Notes under the pieces: model-generated
Databases searched by the model: none
What the model was told of the DNA's origin: nothing
Seen by the model: the letters and a program-made list of their open reading frames with translations, nothing else
NCBI RefSeq assembly: GCF_001644025.1
Contig: NZ_LUUK01000225.1
Span: forward strand, 1 to 64,000
Reading direction: 5' to 3'
Origin: Methylomonas koyamae
GTDB taxonomy: Bacteria; Pseudomonadota; Gammaproteobacteria; Methylococcales; Methylomonadaceae
Length of the DNA stretch: 64,000 nt
Translations under genes and position numbers: made by a program
Part shown: piece after piece, positions 62,777 through 64,000 of the stretch
Layout of the letters: every line of letters begins with the position of its first letter
Position numbering within the stretch: the stretch's first letter is position 1

Positions 62777-63724
62777 ATGGAAAACATCAATCAACACAAG
62801 ATTCTGGCAGTGGACGATAGCCCGGAAAATCTCGACTTGATAAAGAACATCCTCGAACCGCACTATCAAGTCAAAGTGGCCGTGCGCGGGGATTTGGCGT
62901 TACAAATCGCCAATACGCAGGATCTCGACTTGATCTTGCTGGACATCATGCTCGACGACATGGACGGCTATGAAATCTGCAAACGTCTCAAATCGCACGA
63001 CAAAACCCGCAACATTCCGATTATTTTTTTAACCGCCAAACGATCCGAAGAAGACGAAGTCCACGGTTTTCGGATAGGCGGCAACGACTACATCACCAAA
63101 CCGTTTTCGCCGTCGATCGTCCTGGCTCGGGTCAAAACTCAAATTCAGTTGAAAACCAAATCCGATTTGCTGGAAAAACTGGCATCCTTGGACGGACTGA
63201 CGGAAATCCCCAATCGGCGCGCCTTCGATGCCGCGTTGGAACGCCAATGGAATCAAAGCAAACGTAACGGCATGCCATTGTCGTTATTGATCGCCGACAT
63301 CGACCACTTCAAGCAATTCAACGACTACTACGGCCACCCGCTCGGAGACGACTGCCTTAAAAAAGTATCCGCGTCGTTGCGGACTACAACCCATCGTCCC
63401 GAGGATTTGGTGGCCAGACTAGGAGGCGAGGAATTTGCGATTCTCTTACCGAACACCGATGCCATCGGAGCGATGATCCGGGCCGATCAGTATCGTCAAG
63501 CGGTCGAAAACTTGAAGACCCCGCATATTCTCAACGAACCCTATCGACTGGTAACGATTTCGATCGGCGTCGCCACCCTGCAACCGCACGCGCGTGACGA
63601 CGTTTCGACATTACTCGGCGCGGCCGACAATGCACTATACCAAGCCAAACACCAAGGCCGTAATCGAGTTTGCGGTCACAATAAACAGACGTTCGACGCG
63701 CCGAGTGGCGACGTCAACACTTAG
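62777..63724 (+). CDS. Response regulator with REC and GGDEF (diguanylate cyclase)
   Basis: A 315-residue response regulator. Receiver domain at about 8-125, with phospho-acceptor Asp56 (LLDIMLDD), acidic pocket (VDDSP), Thr and Lys (FLTAK, TKPF). GGDEF domain at about 145-310, with intact active site GGEEF (216-220) and an RxxD inhibitory site (RPED) five residues before it. It should be a PleD/WspR-like diguanylate cyclase switched on by phosphorylation. The gene starts 4 bases after the hybrid-kinase stop, so both belong to one signalling unit that makes c-di-GMP. Confidence 0.95.
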   Translation: MENINQHKILAVDDSPENLDLIKNILEPHYQVKVAVRGDLALQIANTQDLDLILLDIMLDDMDGYEICKRLKSHDKTRNIPIIFLTAKRSEEDEVHGFRIGGNDYITKPFSPSIVLARVKTQIQLKTKSDLLEKLASLDGLTEIPNRRAFDAALERQWNQSKRNGMPLSLLIADIDHFKQFNDYYGHPLGDDCLKKVSASLRTTTHRPEDLVARLGGEEFAILLPNTDAIGAMIRADQYRQAVENLKTPHILNEPYRLVTISIGVATLQPHARDDVSTLLGAADNALYQAKHQGRNRVCGHNKQTFDAPSGDVNT

Positions 63725-63775
63725 TCCCAAATAAAAACGACTATAATCGCGCGGTCGTCTGTCTCCGGTTTCATC

Positions 63776-64000
63776 ATGCACCTCTATCTCGATTTCAACG
63801 CTTCGTATTTCGCCGCCTTTGTCATGGGATTGCTCAGCAGCCTGCATTGTATCGGCATGTGTGGCTCGATTATCGGATCGTTGACTTACAGCCTGAAGCC
63901 CGAATTACGCAACGACAAACTCAAATTATTTAGCATCGTCCTGAACTACAATCTCGGCCGAGTGTTCAGTTACACCGTGGCGGGCGCTCTGGCCGGCATG
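63776..64000 (+). CDS. TauE/SafE-family membrane protein (5' part)
   Basis: Only the first 75 codons are in the window; the gene continues past 64000. The protein begins with a hydrophobic helix containing LLSSLHCIGMCGSIIGSL (about 19-36). The LHCxGMCG motif marks the TauE/SafE-related group found with cytochrome oxidase (cbb3) or metal-handling genes. Function cannot be fixed from this part. A TATAAT at 63742-63747 may be its promoter -10 box. Separate from the two-component genes by 51 bases. Confidence 0.75.
   Translation, partial: MHLYLDFNASYFAAFVMGLLSSLHCIGMCGSIIGSLTYSLKPELRNDKLKLFSIVLNYNLGRVFSYTVAGALAGM

Overview
The window looks like a chromosome segment of a gammaproteobacterium, most likely a Methylococcales-type methanotroph close to Methylomonas. 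The grounds are the gammaproteobacterial housekeeping genes (E. coli-type PyrC, LptD/SurA, EpmA/EpmB/EF-P, RNase D), the AmgK/MurU recycling pair, and a fused XrtD-type exosortase with VPLPA-CTERM substrate proteins. No methane-oxidation gene lies in the window, so the genus is inference. Most of it is ordinary, moderately GC-rich, densely packed core genome.

Layout. 1-3.8 kb: GDP-fucose synthesis (gmd, fcl) beside exosortase XrtD, the edge of an exopolysaccharide locus. 3.9-12.8 kb: a long minus-strand series, cutA-dsbD-tlpA-aroQ-accB-accC-prmA-(DUF3426)-rlmI, ending in a 59-residue Cys-rich protein translationally coupled to an unrecognised membrane protein. 12.9-19.5 kb: fxsA, a DUF2892 protein, uvrD, pyk-gap and an rbgA-type GTPase.

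19.5-29.4 kb is the accessory region. It holds an AT-rich ORF with a lectin-like pattern, a methyltransferase, a cupin, and a two-gene phosphatase plus kinase-like cassette. An EcoRV-type restriction-modification system follows, with every known EcoRV catalytic residue at the right spacing and possible integron attC-like sequence beside it. Then come a small Cys-rich protein and two tandem VPLPA-CTERM/DUF1566 proteins, bracketed by two unrelated 21-bp tandem-repeat arrays. The tandem proteins are the likely substrates of the XrtD gene 23 kb away.

29.4-49.3 kb: nadA, a DUF2780 lipoprotein, a ZIP importer next to a GDT1-type exporter, a very large MASE1-PAS-GGDEF-EAL protein, rnd, a TonB-dependent receptor, an lptD-surA operon that ends in a stand-alone DbpA-type RNA-binding domain, amgK-murU, hemJ and a DUF4124 protein. 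49.3-58.7 kb: a three-gene lipid-glycosylation module (GT39, GT2, LAB_N), pyrC, fmdB, aspS, a predicted three-way-junction RNA ahead of an unknown 90-residue protein, and the full EF-P module (efp, epmA, epmB). 58.8-64 kb: a hybrid sensor kinase paired with a REC-GGDEF response regulator, then the start of a TauE/SafE-like membrane protein.

Genes that appear to work together: XrtD and its two VPLPA substrates; the R-M pair; EF-P and its two modifying enzymes; AmgK and MurU; LptD and SurA; DsbD and the TlpA-like protein; and the c-di-GMP proteins. All functions are read from sequence motifs and remembered family signatures; no database search was run.
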